Below, one piece after another: positions 45,801 to 57,000 of a DNA stretch of 64,000 nt. The notes under the pieces are model-generated. The model ran no database searches. It worked only from the letters and a program-made list of their open reading frames with translations, and was not told the DNA's origin. Location of the stretch: NCBI RefSeq assembly GCF_000219625.1, contig NC_018205.1, positions 186,001-250,000 on the forward strand. Reading direction: 5' to 3'. Position 1 is the first letter of the stretch. Every line of letters starts with the position of its first letter. Source of the DNA: Zymoseptoria tritici IPO323 (Eukaryota > Ascomycota > Dothideomycetes > Mycosphaerellales > Mycosphaerellaceae). The position numbers and the translations under genes were made by a program.

Positions 45801-46107
45801 CAAAGGAAAGTATGTCGCTGTCGTCTAATAAAATAGGAGAGATATTAACGTTAAGTCTTATACTAATATATAGTATTGTTCTTAGCCGGATCGTCGAATC
45901 CGTAGTCGTTAGGAATAGCTAGTTGTACTCCCGGTGTGCGATAGATCTTGTCTCTTTGTAGCCTGTTATCGGGTCTTCTATAGTCTACGGTTCCTAGACT
46001 AGTAGAAGGTCGGCTTTCTGCTTAACCGCGACGTCTAAGGTAGACTCTATAGCCTCGATAGATCGGTTAAGATTAACGTAGAAGATCCGTAGAGAGTGTT
46101 CTAACAT
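42895..46107 (-). pseudogene. LINE ORF2: endonuclease and reverse transcriptase
   Basis: 3,213 nt (1,070 codons) from ATG 46107, in one unbroken phase with scattered TAG/TAA stops. N-terminal APE-type endonuclease: RIFYVNLNRSIEAIE, KADLLLVQEPW, and GDFNLRHPSWDPRG at 45655-45615. RT: AYRVISLLNCLGKISERILA, VIFLDVRGAYDYVAKNRL, EIGVPQGSPMSPILFLIYTR (44185-44151) and the active site SYVDDIRLS (44088-44071). C-terminal knuckle CPCGRRETAEHLVYSCP at 43080-43026. No RNase H WTDGS-type motif was seen. TAG at 42895-42897 is taken as the end but could itself be a RIP stop. The enzyme would perform target-primed reverse transcription of the element RNA in the nucleus. Confidence 0.88.
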
Positions 46108-47249
46108 GTAGAACGTTCTAGGGGCCTCCCTTTCTGTTATATACGATCCTTCGCCTTCTCGACTCTTAGGCTGTCCGCGCCTATGTATAGACAGTTTTAA
46201 ATAGCCCTTTTTGCCTCCTCCTCGGTAGCAAAACCTACTAGAACTGTCGCCCTAGTAAGAGTCCTTCTTCTCTCTTCGTTTATTAGCCAAATCGGGGTGC
46301 CTGCGAGTTTAAGACCTCTATTAAAGGTCTTAATTTCTCGTTAAATGTCCTATAGGCCCGTTAGCGTGTTAAAGTTCGCGGTCGAGACGCCGTAGACTAC
46401 GACCTTATGCTAGAGAGAGTCCTCTATTACCTGTGCCTCGCCTACGATATCGGTAACCTTAGTAAGGCTATCGATCGTTCGTTAGCGGGCTTTCTCTGTT
46501 ACAAAGTTTAGGATAATGTTACCCCGAAATAATTTCTTTATCGCAAGGACAGCTAGCTCTTAGTCTTCGCCTTTAAGAGCGTCGTTAATTTTGTCTCGGG
46601 TTGCGATCTAGTCGAGTTCCTTCTCTTTATCCTTTGGTACAAGGATAAGAGGCATCGGTTCTGCTTGTTCTTTCGGCTTGCTAGCCCTCCAGGAGACTGT
46701 CGTCCACTGTTGTTGTTATGTTGTCTTTATTGTCGAGGAGGTAGAGGTAGAGGTAGCGGATCCGCTATCTCCCTTAACAACGTCTGCGAAAGTAGGCTTC
46801 TTCGCCTGTGCTGCTAGTTTCTTTATTGTCGTTTCTAGGTTCGAGACTTGCTTTGCGAGGATTTGGGACGTTGTCCTAAAGTCTGTACGCTCGGTAAAGT
46901 GCCGAAAGACTTCGAGAAGGTTAAGAACCCGGGTTTGTTCTTCTAGAAACCCGCCTAGATCCCCCGCTGCTTCGACTAGTAGCTGTCGGGCTTGTAGGAT
47001 CTTCTCGTTCGCGGGCGTGCGAGAGAGTGTTTGTTTCTTTCCGAGAGAAGGGCTACGAGTTGGGGAGCTACTAAATTCGAAGGGGTTTTGCCTTTTCCTA
47101 GGTAGGAAAGGAATGCCGGTTCTTTTTAGTAGTTCCTTCGGCGACGGCAGGGTTTTAAGAGACTTAAACGTAACTTCCTCGTCCCCTCTAGCCGTAGCTT
47201 TTAGAGTCTAAGGGGTACCTGCGTCTGTTATTTCCGTCTCGGTAGACAT
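46101..47249 (-). pseudogene. LINE ORF1: Gag-like RNA-binding protein
   Basis: 1,149 nt (382 codons) from ATG 47249 to TAG 46101-46103. The start and stop are in phase and the stop overlaps the ORF2 start within ATGTTAG. The N-terminus is basic and Ser/Pro-rich (SPKELLKRTGIPFLPRKRQN); a coiled-coil-like helix follows (EQTRVLNLLEVFRHFTERTD, QVSNLETTIKKLA), then an acidic/basic linker (VPKDKEKELD) and an RRM-like C-terminal domain (KVVVYGVSTANFNTLTGL, TVLVGFATEEEAKRAI). A few TAG/TAA codons replace Gln/Trp. Expected role: binding LINE RNA in cis as an RNP. Confidence 0.8.
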
Positions 47250-48216
47250 TGTCTTGTTGTTGTTGTTTGTTGTTTGAAAAGAGGCTTAGCAGTCTTACGC
47301 CGAGAGGGCTGCTTGTTCGTCTCTATTTCTAATCGCGTTCGGGTCCTAGCCTACTTGCGACACTAGGGCACTCTTCTCCCTACTATACAAAGTAGGAGAA
47401 GGTATACTTTAAAGAGGAGAGAAGAAATATATAAATATACCTCTGCTTCTAGGAAGTACTCTAGCCTATAGTAACGTGCGTCTTTATAGTAGGCTTTAGA
47501 GGCGTTCTGCGGGTAGCCGTAGCAGGTTCGGGACAACCTTTGTCTCTAGGGAAAGGTAGGCCTATACTCTATATAGAGTATCTAGCTATATAGCTAGTAC
47601 TACTACTCTAATCCCTAGAGGTGCAAATTCGTCCTTACTAAACTACACTGCTCCTTTAGCTTCCTCTCTCGGCAGCGTAGGACAACAGGTAACTCTAGTG
47701 TAAAGAGAACTAAGTATATATATATGTTTGTGTTTATGTATCCTAGGAACACTGCTCTTGTTTGGCCTGTAGCTCTTTCAAAATTCGACTAAATTAGGCG
47801 TTTGATAGCTAGAATAAAAGCTCTCGTCGAGGGCTTTCAAACGGGCTACACGGCGTCCGAATCGGCGGCGTATTAGTTGTGTTGTAGTGTGTTAAAGTGT
47901 TGTAGTATAGGTTGTAAACCTTCCTTGTGCAATGCCCTAAACAGGGAATATTTCGAGTGTAGGGGAGGTAAGGTCGGAATAAGGTTTCGGAGGTGGGGGC
48001 CAAATCCCGGAGTTTAAATTTGCACCCTAAAGGGGGCAACAAGGTGAATCTTTAAACTCCAGTAGCGGCGTAGGTTTTGAGGGCAGCGTGGTGAATGCGG
48101 GTTCGTTAGAACGGCCTTGATAAGGGCTTTCGAATGGTGCGTGTTTGGTGATGATCGGGTCAATATTGGGTGTGCAATGGAAGTGCGGATGTCGATGGGG
48201 GGCGGAATTTAAGACC
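47250..48216 (-). promoter_or_regulatory. LINE 5' UTR, partly RIP-free
   Basis: RIP damage fades toward the 5' end. Beyond ~47.7 kb CA/TG return, and 48,050-48,216 appears essentially unmutated. A stem-loop with perfect 10-bp arms ggagtttaaa/tttaaactcc spans 48009-48060. An internal promoter is expected here, as for other LINEs, but no specific element was identified. Frames inside it (for example 47809-48042 minus) have no support as genes. Confidence 0.55.
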
Positions 48217-48228
48217 TATTATAGCTAG
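48217..48228. repeat. LINE target-site duplication, right (5' side)
   Basis: tattatagctag, identical to 42632-42643. Confidence 0.9.
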
Positions 48229-49990
48229 TATCCTTATATAAATACCCTTCTAAATTCTTTATACCGAACTCCTCTTTAAGGGATATATACTACTTCGTAG
48301 TAGCTTTTATAGAGAGAGCGACTTTAATAAATATAGCGTCGACGTCGCATATCGAGTTCTTATAGGCCTTTATCTTATTCTAATACCGCCTATTCTTAAG
48401 CTCTAGTAGCTCGTCTACTACGAGCCCTTTACTATACCGACTAGCTATATTTACGAAGCTATAAGCTAATAACGCCTATTAAAGTACTAGGGCCGAGTTT
48501 AAGAGGAGCTACCGGAAGTATAGTATCTCTCTACTATAATTACTCTAGCTAGCCCTAAAGAATATAATAGCTAGTTACTTAAGACACTAGTCGACGTATC
48601 TAATATCTATACGGCGGGTAGCCTAATAGAGCGTTATCTAAAGCTCGGTAATATATATACGTCGGATTAATATAAGTATAGTAGCGCTATAGATATTCGT
48701 ATTATTAGGGGTAGCTTTAGGGCTAGGCTAGTTACTTTCGGGGCTAAATCGTACTAGGTCTAGATCCTTTCCTTATACTACCTATACCTCTAGTACTAGT
48801 ATCTACTAGTATATATCGGATAGAATAGATACGTATCTCCTAGGCGAGAGGTATTATTAAGCCTCTCGTACGACGTTAATATTAGTAAGTCTAGTATAGT
48901 TACTCCTATACGAGCTAATTAACCTCCTATGCCGTATAGCTAATATAAATAGCTACATAATGTAAGCCTAATAGCCCTAGAGTACTACCGGCCGTAGCTT
49001 CTAGTACGGTAACTTCTTCTTAGGTAGGTTAGTTACCCCGAACTAGTTAATATTACTTTAGACGGAGTATAGGTTAGCTATACTACTAGGCTAGTACGAC
49101 TAAAAGAGCTTACTAATAGTAAAGTAGAGGTTTATAGTAGTATAGAAGAAGGAAGAGGGCCTAATAAGCTATTCGCGGCGGTCGAAGGTACGGTTTGCCT
49201 CTCGTAACTCCGACTTAATACTACGGATATATATAGTAGTTAACTAATCCCTATATATAAGCTATAAGCGGTTACGGAATACCGGATCGTCTACTACGAA
49301 CTTAAACTTATTAATCTAGATGTCCTCGTATACTACGGTAGTACTATCGATAGTATCCTTATTCTAGAAGATTGCCCTAATAGGGTAGTATCTATATCTA
49401 TTAGATAGAAGCTTACTAATCCTAGGCTACTTCGTCTGTTCGTAGACGAAGTCGTTACTACTTAGGTACTTAATATTAACCCCGAACTACGCTATTATAG
49501 TAGAATATATATAATATATAGATAGTCGGTAGGCGTACTTATTATAGGAGGAGAGCGGTAGAGAGTTAAATATATCCTTTAGTTTTAAACCTATATAGGG
49601 CGTAAATATATCCTATATAAGACCGCCCTTAGGGATATAGTCGCTCTTAATTATTAATATAGTAGTAAGGTTCCTTATAATGTCCCTAGTCGATACGGAA
49701 GAGTCTCGAACCCTATCTATAAAGATTATATTATTATATATAACGAATATATTTAAAAGGTAAGAAAGACGGATAAGTTCTTACTAAACCGGTTAGCGTA
49801 GAAATAGGATATACTATAAGAGGTAACTATACCTTCTATCTTCTAGTATAATTATAGAGGTCCTAGTTAATAGTAGAATAGCTAGATATAAAGCCCTATC
49901 CCGCGAGTATATCTAGTACCCTATAGTTAAGGCTATTAAGGGTAAGGTAATTACCTATAATACGAGTAAGCTAGTTAGACTTATTACGAT
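48229..49990 (+). pseudogene. Outer-layer knuckle-protein region, piece 3
   Basis: A plus-strand stretch with only TAA/TAG interruptions reads, for example, VTEYRIVYYELKLINLDVLV, YYGSTIDSILILEDCPNRVV, KLTNPRLLRLFVDEVVTT and VRKTDKFLLNRLA. The composition is natural and globular. The preceding part (48.3-49.2 kb) is also coding-like (NIYTAGSLIERYLKLG; VNITLDGV). No polymerase, integrase or transposase signature is found. It ends at the Ty3-B insertion. Confidence 0.4.
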
Positions 49991-49995
49991 ACTAC

Positions 49996-50250
49996 TATAG
50001 TAGGTAGAATCGACTACTACTAACCTAAGGTACTAAGAGGTAAGTGCATAAGTGCCTTAAGGGCGCGGTATCGAGCGTAGAATTATATTAAGAAATAAGT
50101 AGTAGCTATAAAGTGCATTAAGTGCTACCGACGACCGGTAATATTGTTGTTAGATCCTTAAAAAAAGGAAGAATCCGACTACTATACATCGCTAAGACCT
50201 AAAACTACGCTATACCGTAAACTATGTTTAGTACTATTTGCCCTACAATA
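49996..50250 (-). repeat. Ty3-B 3' LTR
   Basis: 255 bp. Its ends read tatag...caata where the other LTR has tgtag...caaca, i.e. RIP transitions at the canonical TG/CA termini. Preceded by the target site actac at 49991-49995. Confidence 0.92.
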
Positions 50251-50302
50251 TTTTCCTCCCCTACTTATTATATGTCTATACTATAGACATAATAAGTACT
50301 AC

Positions 50303-53300
50303 TTAATAGCGACTAAGTTCCTTAATGTCGTCGTTACGAAGATCTAGCTTATTAAGCTAGTTCTTAGCGAGCTAGTCCTCTTCCTTACTACCGAACTATA
50401 GGTATTACTAGTAAACCTACTCTATAGTTAGCGCGTATCCGTCGGCAACGCGACCGGAGGTACTAAAAATAGGTAGATCCTTAGTGTTAGTCTTAGCCGA
50501 GGGGTTGCGAGCCTTACTCTCCTCGACTATATTACCCTTAGTATTAATAGTTACCTTTAAACCCTTACTATTATTACGGTCGTTAATTTCCTAGGCTATT
50601 TCCTTAACCTATAGCTTGCTCTTATTCTTAGCTAGTGCGGCTATACGCTCGGTACGCTCCGTATCGCTCGCGCTTACCTTCTCGTACTTACTACCGCCGA
50701 AGTAGCTATTGTTAAATCTAAAGGCTTCTTACTCTTACGGACGGACGTAGTCGGCTATAGTAAGGAAGACGCGAGCGACTAATGTAGCGCGAGTCTTAGT
50801 AACGTACTCCTTACGGTAGAATTTAGACTTAGAGAAGAGAGCATCTTAGTTAGCCTTAACACCGGCATCGAGGTAGGTAGCGGCACCGAGAATAGCGTTT
50901 AATAGAGCACTCTACGTACGGATAACTACCGAGGTAGGGAAGGGCGTAGTCGGTGTGCCGTAGTTGTTAGGCTTACTAGACGGAGTCTTAAACCTAGGCA
51001 TACGTACGGAGTAGGAATAGGCTAGCTCGGCGACGGTACTAGCTAAGGCATTCTCGATAGTACTACCGGGCTTTCCGGCGACAAACTATAGTAGAGTAGT
51101 TATGCGTAGCTTAGTTACTAGTCCGGTAGATCTATACGGAAGTAGTAGATAAGAGATGCGAGCAACACCGGCCTTTACTAGCTAAAGATGCTAGTTAGTC
51201 TTAAATTCCCGAAGATCCTCCGTAGTAATTATCTTATCGGTAATTATTAGAACTATTATATTACGTAGACTAAGCTTAAAGCGAGCATCCTTCGTAGTAG
51301 CCTCCTTATCTATACCCTTAGCGACTTTAGAGTCGATAAGTGCCTACGTACGCTCCTCTATATTAGTATACTACTTCTTCTAGTATAGGTGCATACCGGG
51401 GATAATTAGGGTATAGTTCTCCTTATCTTTATCGGTAAGGGAAACTAAACCTTAAATTATTATTACTATTAACTTATTACCCTCGAGTATGTCGATAGGG
51501 TTATAATCTATATACTTAAAAGTAGTAAACGCCCCCGGAAGTATAAGCTTAGCGTAGTACGGGTATAAGTAGAGGTTTATTACCTTGTCTAGTCGAAGAA
51601 GGTAGTATAATGCGTAGTACACTAGGTCTTAGCGCATACTCTACTACATTAGCGAGTAGAAGTAGTTGCGCAACTAGCTAATGTTGTTAGTACCAGGAGG
51701 TATAAGGAAATAATAGTAATATATCTTAAACTCGCTCTTAAAGATATATAGAAGGTCGAAGTTCTTCTACTAGCCGAAGATATTAATAGCGATCGTGCCG
51801 TCTAGCTAGAACTAATCGTAGACTCCGGGTAGTATAGCTTTAGCGGCTATAGAGAAATCGTTGTTTATTATATAAACCTCGAACACTAATTTGTTAGGGA
51901 TCTTACGGTATATAAGGTAGGCGTCGCGGGGATAAGGGGACCGAGCAAACTTCTTAATATTAGCGTAGGTATTATTAGTTAATAAGAAAGCCGTAATGCG
52001 ATTACCGGGGTTGTTCGCGTAGTCGATAATGCGCTATATAGCGGTATCGTAGCTAAGTACGTTAACGTAATATCTAGCCTTTCTAAGAAGCTAATACTAA
52101 TGCGCGAAGTAGATATAGTAACCGTCGCTTAGGTAGGTAGTAGTAAGAGCTATAACCGTATTAACTTTAGTACGAGTAGCTACGGTAATTATAGCCTTGT
52201 CCTTAAGGCGAGTAAGCTTCTTAATTTTTTCGATAACCGCCTTTAAGGCGGCTTTCCGAACAGTGCTATCCGAAAGGTTAGTAGTTATAGATACATTCGG
52301 GCGGAAGTATATATAGTTATCCTTAATTCTAGCCTTTATAGCCGTAGTCTTAATACCGCGGTTACGACGACCTAGCTTGTCCTTAAAGTCGTCGTTGCTA
52401 GTATTATCCGTATTATCTTCCTTAGCGTTATCGCCGCGCGTAGCTATAAGCGTAGTAGTAGTAGTACGGGTACCTACGCGTAGCCGTATACTCGGCCGAG
52501 TACTCGCCGTATCCTTACTAAGAGGACGCGCTTCTTAGTTATCGATATCTTAGAGGGCCTCGGCTAAGAGCTCGTCTTCCTTAACTTGTCGTACCGCGCT
52601 AGTATCGAACTTATTCGTAAATTTAGCGCTAGAGCGCGTACGGCCGCGGTTAGGTAATAAAGTACGAGTAGGCTTAGGGCTATTAACCGGGCTCTTAGGG
52701 TAGTCGATAGTAAGGGCGGCAGTAGGGTAGAATCTAATAAGCGCACCTTATATATTAATGCGGTATTAAGAGTAGAAGAGTAGGTTCGCCTTTATCTTAT
52801 TACTACGGTTATTAATAGCCTTTTCTAATTCTTCTAATTCCGAGCGCGTAATTACGCGCATAGTAGTGTCCGGATCGTTCTTAACATTCTAAACTACTAG
52901 CTTAACATCGCTAATAGTAATTTCGGTCGTACGGGTAGTGCTGGTCTTACTAATGTTAGTAATTATAGTACGAGTAAGCGCGTTAATTGTTTACTCTACT
53001 TTCTTCGAGGAGTTAATAAGTACGCTTATGTGCTTATTAAAGTCGTTAGAGCGTACTTTATTAATTATAAAGTACGGATGTACGACTATGCTCGGGGCAT
53101 CCTCGATTTAAAGATTTATACTTAGCGTACGGCGATACTAGTCGTTACGCTTTACCGAGTCGCGAGAAATCTAAAGATTAGCGGAGTAGTTCTTAACTTT
53201 ACTATCGAGCAGATTAAAGCGATTAACCTCGACTAGGTAGTAGACTACTAGCTCCTTATCGAATAGTATACGTATGTTGTTAGTAGTTGTCTTTATAGCT

Positions 53301-53760
53301 ACGCCGAAAGCCTTAAGCTTCTTAGCTATATCTACGTAGAACTAGAGTGCTTCTTCCTTATCGAAGTTAGCTACGTAGGTACGAATTTTATTAATACTAC
53401 TAAAGGTATTACTGTTATATTAGATAGGGGTAAGTAGCGCGCCTTATAGTATAAGCGCGAGCGCCTACAAAGTCGAGTCGGCTATCGATACCGGTTATAA
53501 AGGGGGGTAGTAAACGAGGATGTTAATAAGGGGGTTATAGTCGTAAAAAGTAACTCGAGAAAATGTATAAGAACTACCGGTAAGAGAAAATAAGGCTAGC
53601 CGGCTACTCCCGATTAAGGCGGAAAGTAGTAGTTAATATATACCTACTATAAGTGTCGATATTAAGTGCGAGTAGTTGCGCTTTAGTACGCATATTAAAG
53701 AGCGTAGTTAGTTTAATAGTTCGCTATTTCTAGATAGTCGAGCTAGTGCTAGCTACTACC
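50303..53760 (-). pseudogene. Ty3-B accessory ORF, unrecognised (~1,000+ codons)
   Basis: One reading phase is continuous from at least 53374 (probably from ~53.58-53.76 kb) to a TAA at 50303-50305, checked for phase at 53374, 51307 and 50305. It is interrupted only by TAA/TAG. Text includes TFSRVTFYDYNPLINILVYY, VDIAKKLKAFGVAIKTTTNN, IEDAPSIVVHPYFIINKVRS, a Ser/Thr/Arg-rich linker near 52.5 kb, LRLDKVINLYLYPYYAKLIL, KLRITTLL then FVAGKPGSTIENAL, and RTQSALLNAILGAATYLDAG. No RT, protease, integrase, envelope-like membrane span or zinc finger is seen. It lies in sense orientation between pol and the 3' LTR, where envelope-like or accessory genes sit in some gypsy elements. Function unknown. 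Confidence 0.6.
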
Positions 53761-54059
53761 TTAATGCGGCTGTTTTCCCTCGATTACTCCCGGGGGTAGC
53801 CCGGGGTAATACCGGGACGGGATAGCGGGGACGGCGGTAGTAGCCGCGATATAACAATACTAGTCGTAGCGATAGTTGTTAGTAAATTCTAGATGTTTAT
53901 AAACCTTCTATTAGAGGTAAATTGTTTCTAATTGTTAGAAACCGCTTATAATTGTTCCGGAAGCACTTAGTATAGATATAAATAACGAGGTCGAGCAAAT
54001 AACGCCGCGTACTCTTCCCCCCCCCTAAAGGCTATTATACGAAGCGCTCGTACTACGAT

Positions 54060-57000
54060 ACGTCTAGTAAGGCTAGGTTAGGTAGTCGTACCTACGGGGA
54101 CGGTAGTAGACTATCGTCTTCGTCGCTTAGATTATGCCCTTCTTTAAGCTCGTCCTCTAGAAGTATAGTAGATCCGACTTCCGGTAGTAATACGCGTATA
54201 GAATCCTACTTAGGTATAGGGCGGAGCATTCGGCGCGGAAAGGTCGTAGTAAGAACGGCGCTAGTAAATTCCTTAATCTTATACGTCGACGTAGCTTCTA
54301 GGTATAAGTATATACGATATAGTCCCTTCTATCGGAACGATAGCTTTTCCGTAGTTAACTTTCTTTCTCCGCGGCGTATAAGAATAGTAGTACTAAGAGG
54401 GATTAGTATATCGTCGGTATTATAGGTATTATCCTAGTATTCCTTAGTAAGCTCTCGAAGCCGTAGGCTACGAAGGCGGGCTTCCTTAATGTCTGTTTCC
54501 CTTATAAGGATCTACTCGGTACGTAGGGCGATAAGATCTTCTTCCGTACGAATGTTGTTCTAAGCCGTAGTATTCTAAGTCTAAAACTTAAGCTCTACCG
54601 GAAGGATAACATTAAAGGAATACTAGAGTTTAGAAGGTATATAGCCGGTAGTTCTTCGAATAGTAGATCGATTAGCCTATAGCGCGGTATAGAAATACCG
54701 GCGCTATCCTTTTATAGTTCCGTTTATATACTTAGCGAGAACATCGAGTATATTCGGGTGCCCTCGCTCTACTATTCTATTTCCTTAAGGGTAATAGGGC
54801 GATACGCGACTAAGTCGTACGTCTATTTATACGAGTAGAGTAAGCACCTTACCGAAGTTCTTACGGCTACTATTAAGCCGGATTAATTTTATAATACTAT
54901 ACCTATAAAAGAGTATCTCGTATATAAAGCTAGCAATTATAGTAGAGCTAATACCGTTCGTACTAATAAGCTTACTTTTGTTTATAATGCGCGCCTCTAG
55001 GAAGCCGCTAACTAGCTCCCTTACTATAATAATGCTTATAGTTAAGTCGACATTTATAGTATTAATCGCCTAGATCGTACTAGGCTCCGGATTAGGTATA
55101 TATAGTAGAGTATTCGCGTAGTTACCCGTACTACGTAGGTTATACTACGGGCACCCTTTAATATATCGTAATACGTCCTTATATATGCCCTTCTAGAAGT
55201 ACCTACTAGAGAGCTTATAGAACACTACTTCGCGACCGCGGTAACTAGCATCCGGGAAATTATAGTAGTATAAAAGTATAGTCTTACGCTTATCCTTATT
55301 ATCGATTACTCGAGCTAGTAGCGTATTAATACGCTTTTAGTAGTATAGAATCCTATCGCGAATAAGATACCGCCTTAACTTCTTCTTAAGGGCATAGAAC
55401 TCCGTTAGATCTACCGAGGGCGGTCGTAAAAGTATAGCTAGGTAGTACGTAATCTTCTAGTAGAATTCGGATAGCTCGCCTTCTATAATGTCCTTAATGT
55501 TAGTATTGCCGGTATGCACCTATACCTAAAAGAAGTTATAGTTAATTATATTATCCGGGTTTATATTATATTCCTTGTCCGCGGCATTAGACGGAGTCTA
55601 AGGTTTCCGTAAAAGGCTATTAGCGGCGCTATACTTTCGGCTAGGCATATACTTAACCGTAAAGTCGAAGAGCCGAATCTAAGCAATCTATCGAGCCGTA
55701 ACTAAGGTCGGAAGATCGTTCGCCGGTATATTAAGTTAGTAAACTAGCGTGTTCGCATCTACTTCTAGTACGAAGTAAACACCGAATATATATACTTTAA
55801 GCTTCTTAAGAGCATAGAGTACACTACGACACTCTCGCTTACTAGCATCGTATTTAGCTTCTTCCTTAGTCTATAAACTACTTTTAAATCGAACCGGATG
55901 CCTACGGCGGTCGTTACCCTTTACTACCTATATAAGTACTACTCCCTAGCTAAGACTAGATGTATCTACTACTACGATTATAGTCCCTCCGTTAACGTAA
56001 TCGATTATAATAAGGGCTAGTGCCGTAATAAGTACCTCCTTAAGCTAATCTATCGTATACTGTTCGAGTAGCGTCTAGACGAAGATACTACCCGGCTTAG
56101 CTACTACGTAGATAGGGCGAGACAGAATAGCGAAGTCCGGAATCTAGATTCGGAAATATACTACAACTCTAATAAATAAGTAGGCTTCGGTAGTATCTAT
56201 AGGTAGTCCCTACTCGGTAATCTTAATAACCTTAGCGGTATCCGGGTAGCGACTAGCCGAGTCGTAGACGTAGCTAACAATGTTTATACTAGTCGAGAAC
56301 TAGAATGTCTTACTTAGATTAATAGTTAGCCCTACTCTTTCTATGTCCGTAAGAACCCCGTTAAGGTTCTAAATATACTCGAGTACGAATCGACGAATGC
56401 TAGGTTTAGCCTCTTTATTATTATACCGAGACCGAGGGCCTTTAATACTAATATTATCTAGATACGGTCGAGCCGCGTAGAACATATAATCCTTAAGAAC
56501 TCGGTATATAATTCGCTAAAACTATACTACCGAGTTCGTAGCTCCTATTAGGATGCTAGTCTAGCGGAAGTAGCCGATCGGCGTATCGAATCTAGTTAAA
56601 TCTCGGTCTCGTTCGTCTAGTAGGATTTAGTCGTAGCTAGAGAAAAGGTTAATTAGTATTATAACTTAAAGGCCCGTAAAGTCTATAGAAAATCTATTAG
56701 TGTCCGGGGGCATATATACGTCTTTAAGAGTAACTCGGTTAATTTCTATTACTATATTAATAAGCCGGTACTACTTTTGTCCTTTCTCGTTAAGATCCTT
56801 CTTACTAACTAAGAACTAAGGATTCTTATATACTCTATAGTAGGGTTCGAGGGTTCCGCGATCTAGTCGCTTCTTAATTATCTTAGATACTATATCTCGA
56901 AGGCTATAAGTAATATAGAAGTCCTTTAATTACTAGGGAACATAAGGCATAGTTCGTATTCGTTATAGCGGTGCGACCGAGGGTTTAAGGCGGCCGTATT

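Larger units (their letters stand above)
42644..48216 (-). mobile_element. Full-length non-LTR retrotransposon (LINE)
   Basis: The element is 5,573 bp between perfect 12-bp target-site duplications, with a (CAAA)n tail at its 3' end (plus-strand TTTG repeats at 42644-42673). From 5' (right) to 3' (left): ~970-bp 5' UTR, ORF1, ORF2 overlapping by 7 nt, and a ~220-bp structured 3' UTR. The ORF2 architecture (APE-type endonuclease, RT, C-terminal CxC zinc knuckle) suits fungal Tad1-like LINEs, but no RNase H was recognised. It is visibly less RIP-mutated than its surroundings; both ORFs keep length and phase with only some TAG/TAA stops. Confidence 0.92.

Noticed and set aside
46678..47211. 177-codon plus-strand open frame
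   Set aside because: Exactly antisense to LINE ORF1, whose start, stop and overlap with ORF2 are consistent; the plus frame has no motif.
52564..52746. 60-codon minus frame as a separate gene
   Set aside because: Lies inside the much longer accessory-ORF region of Ty3-B and is just a stop-poor stretch there.
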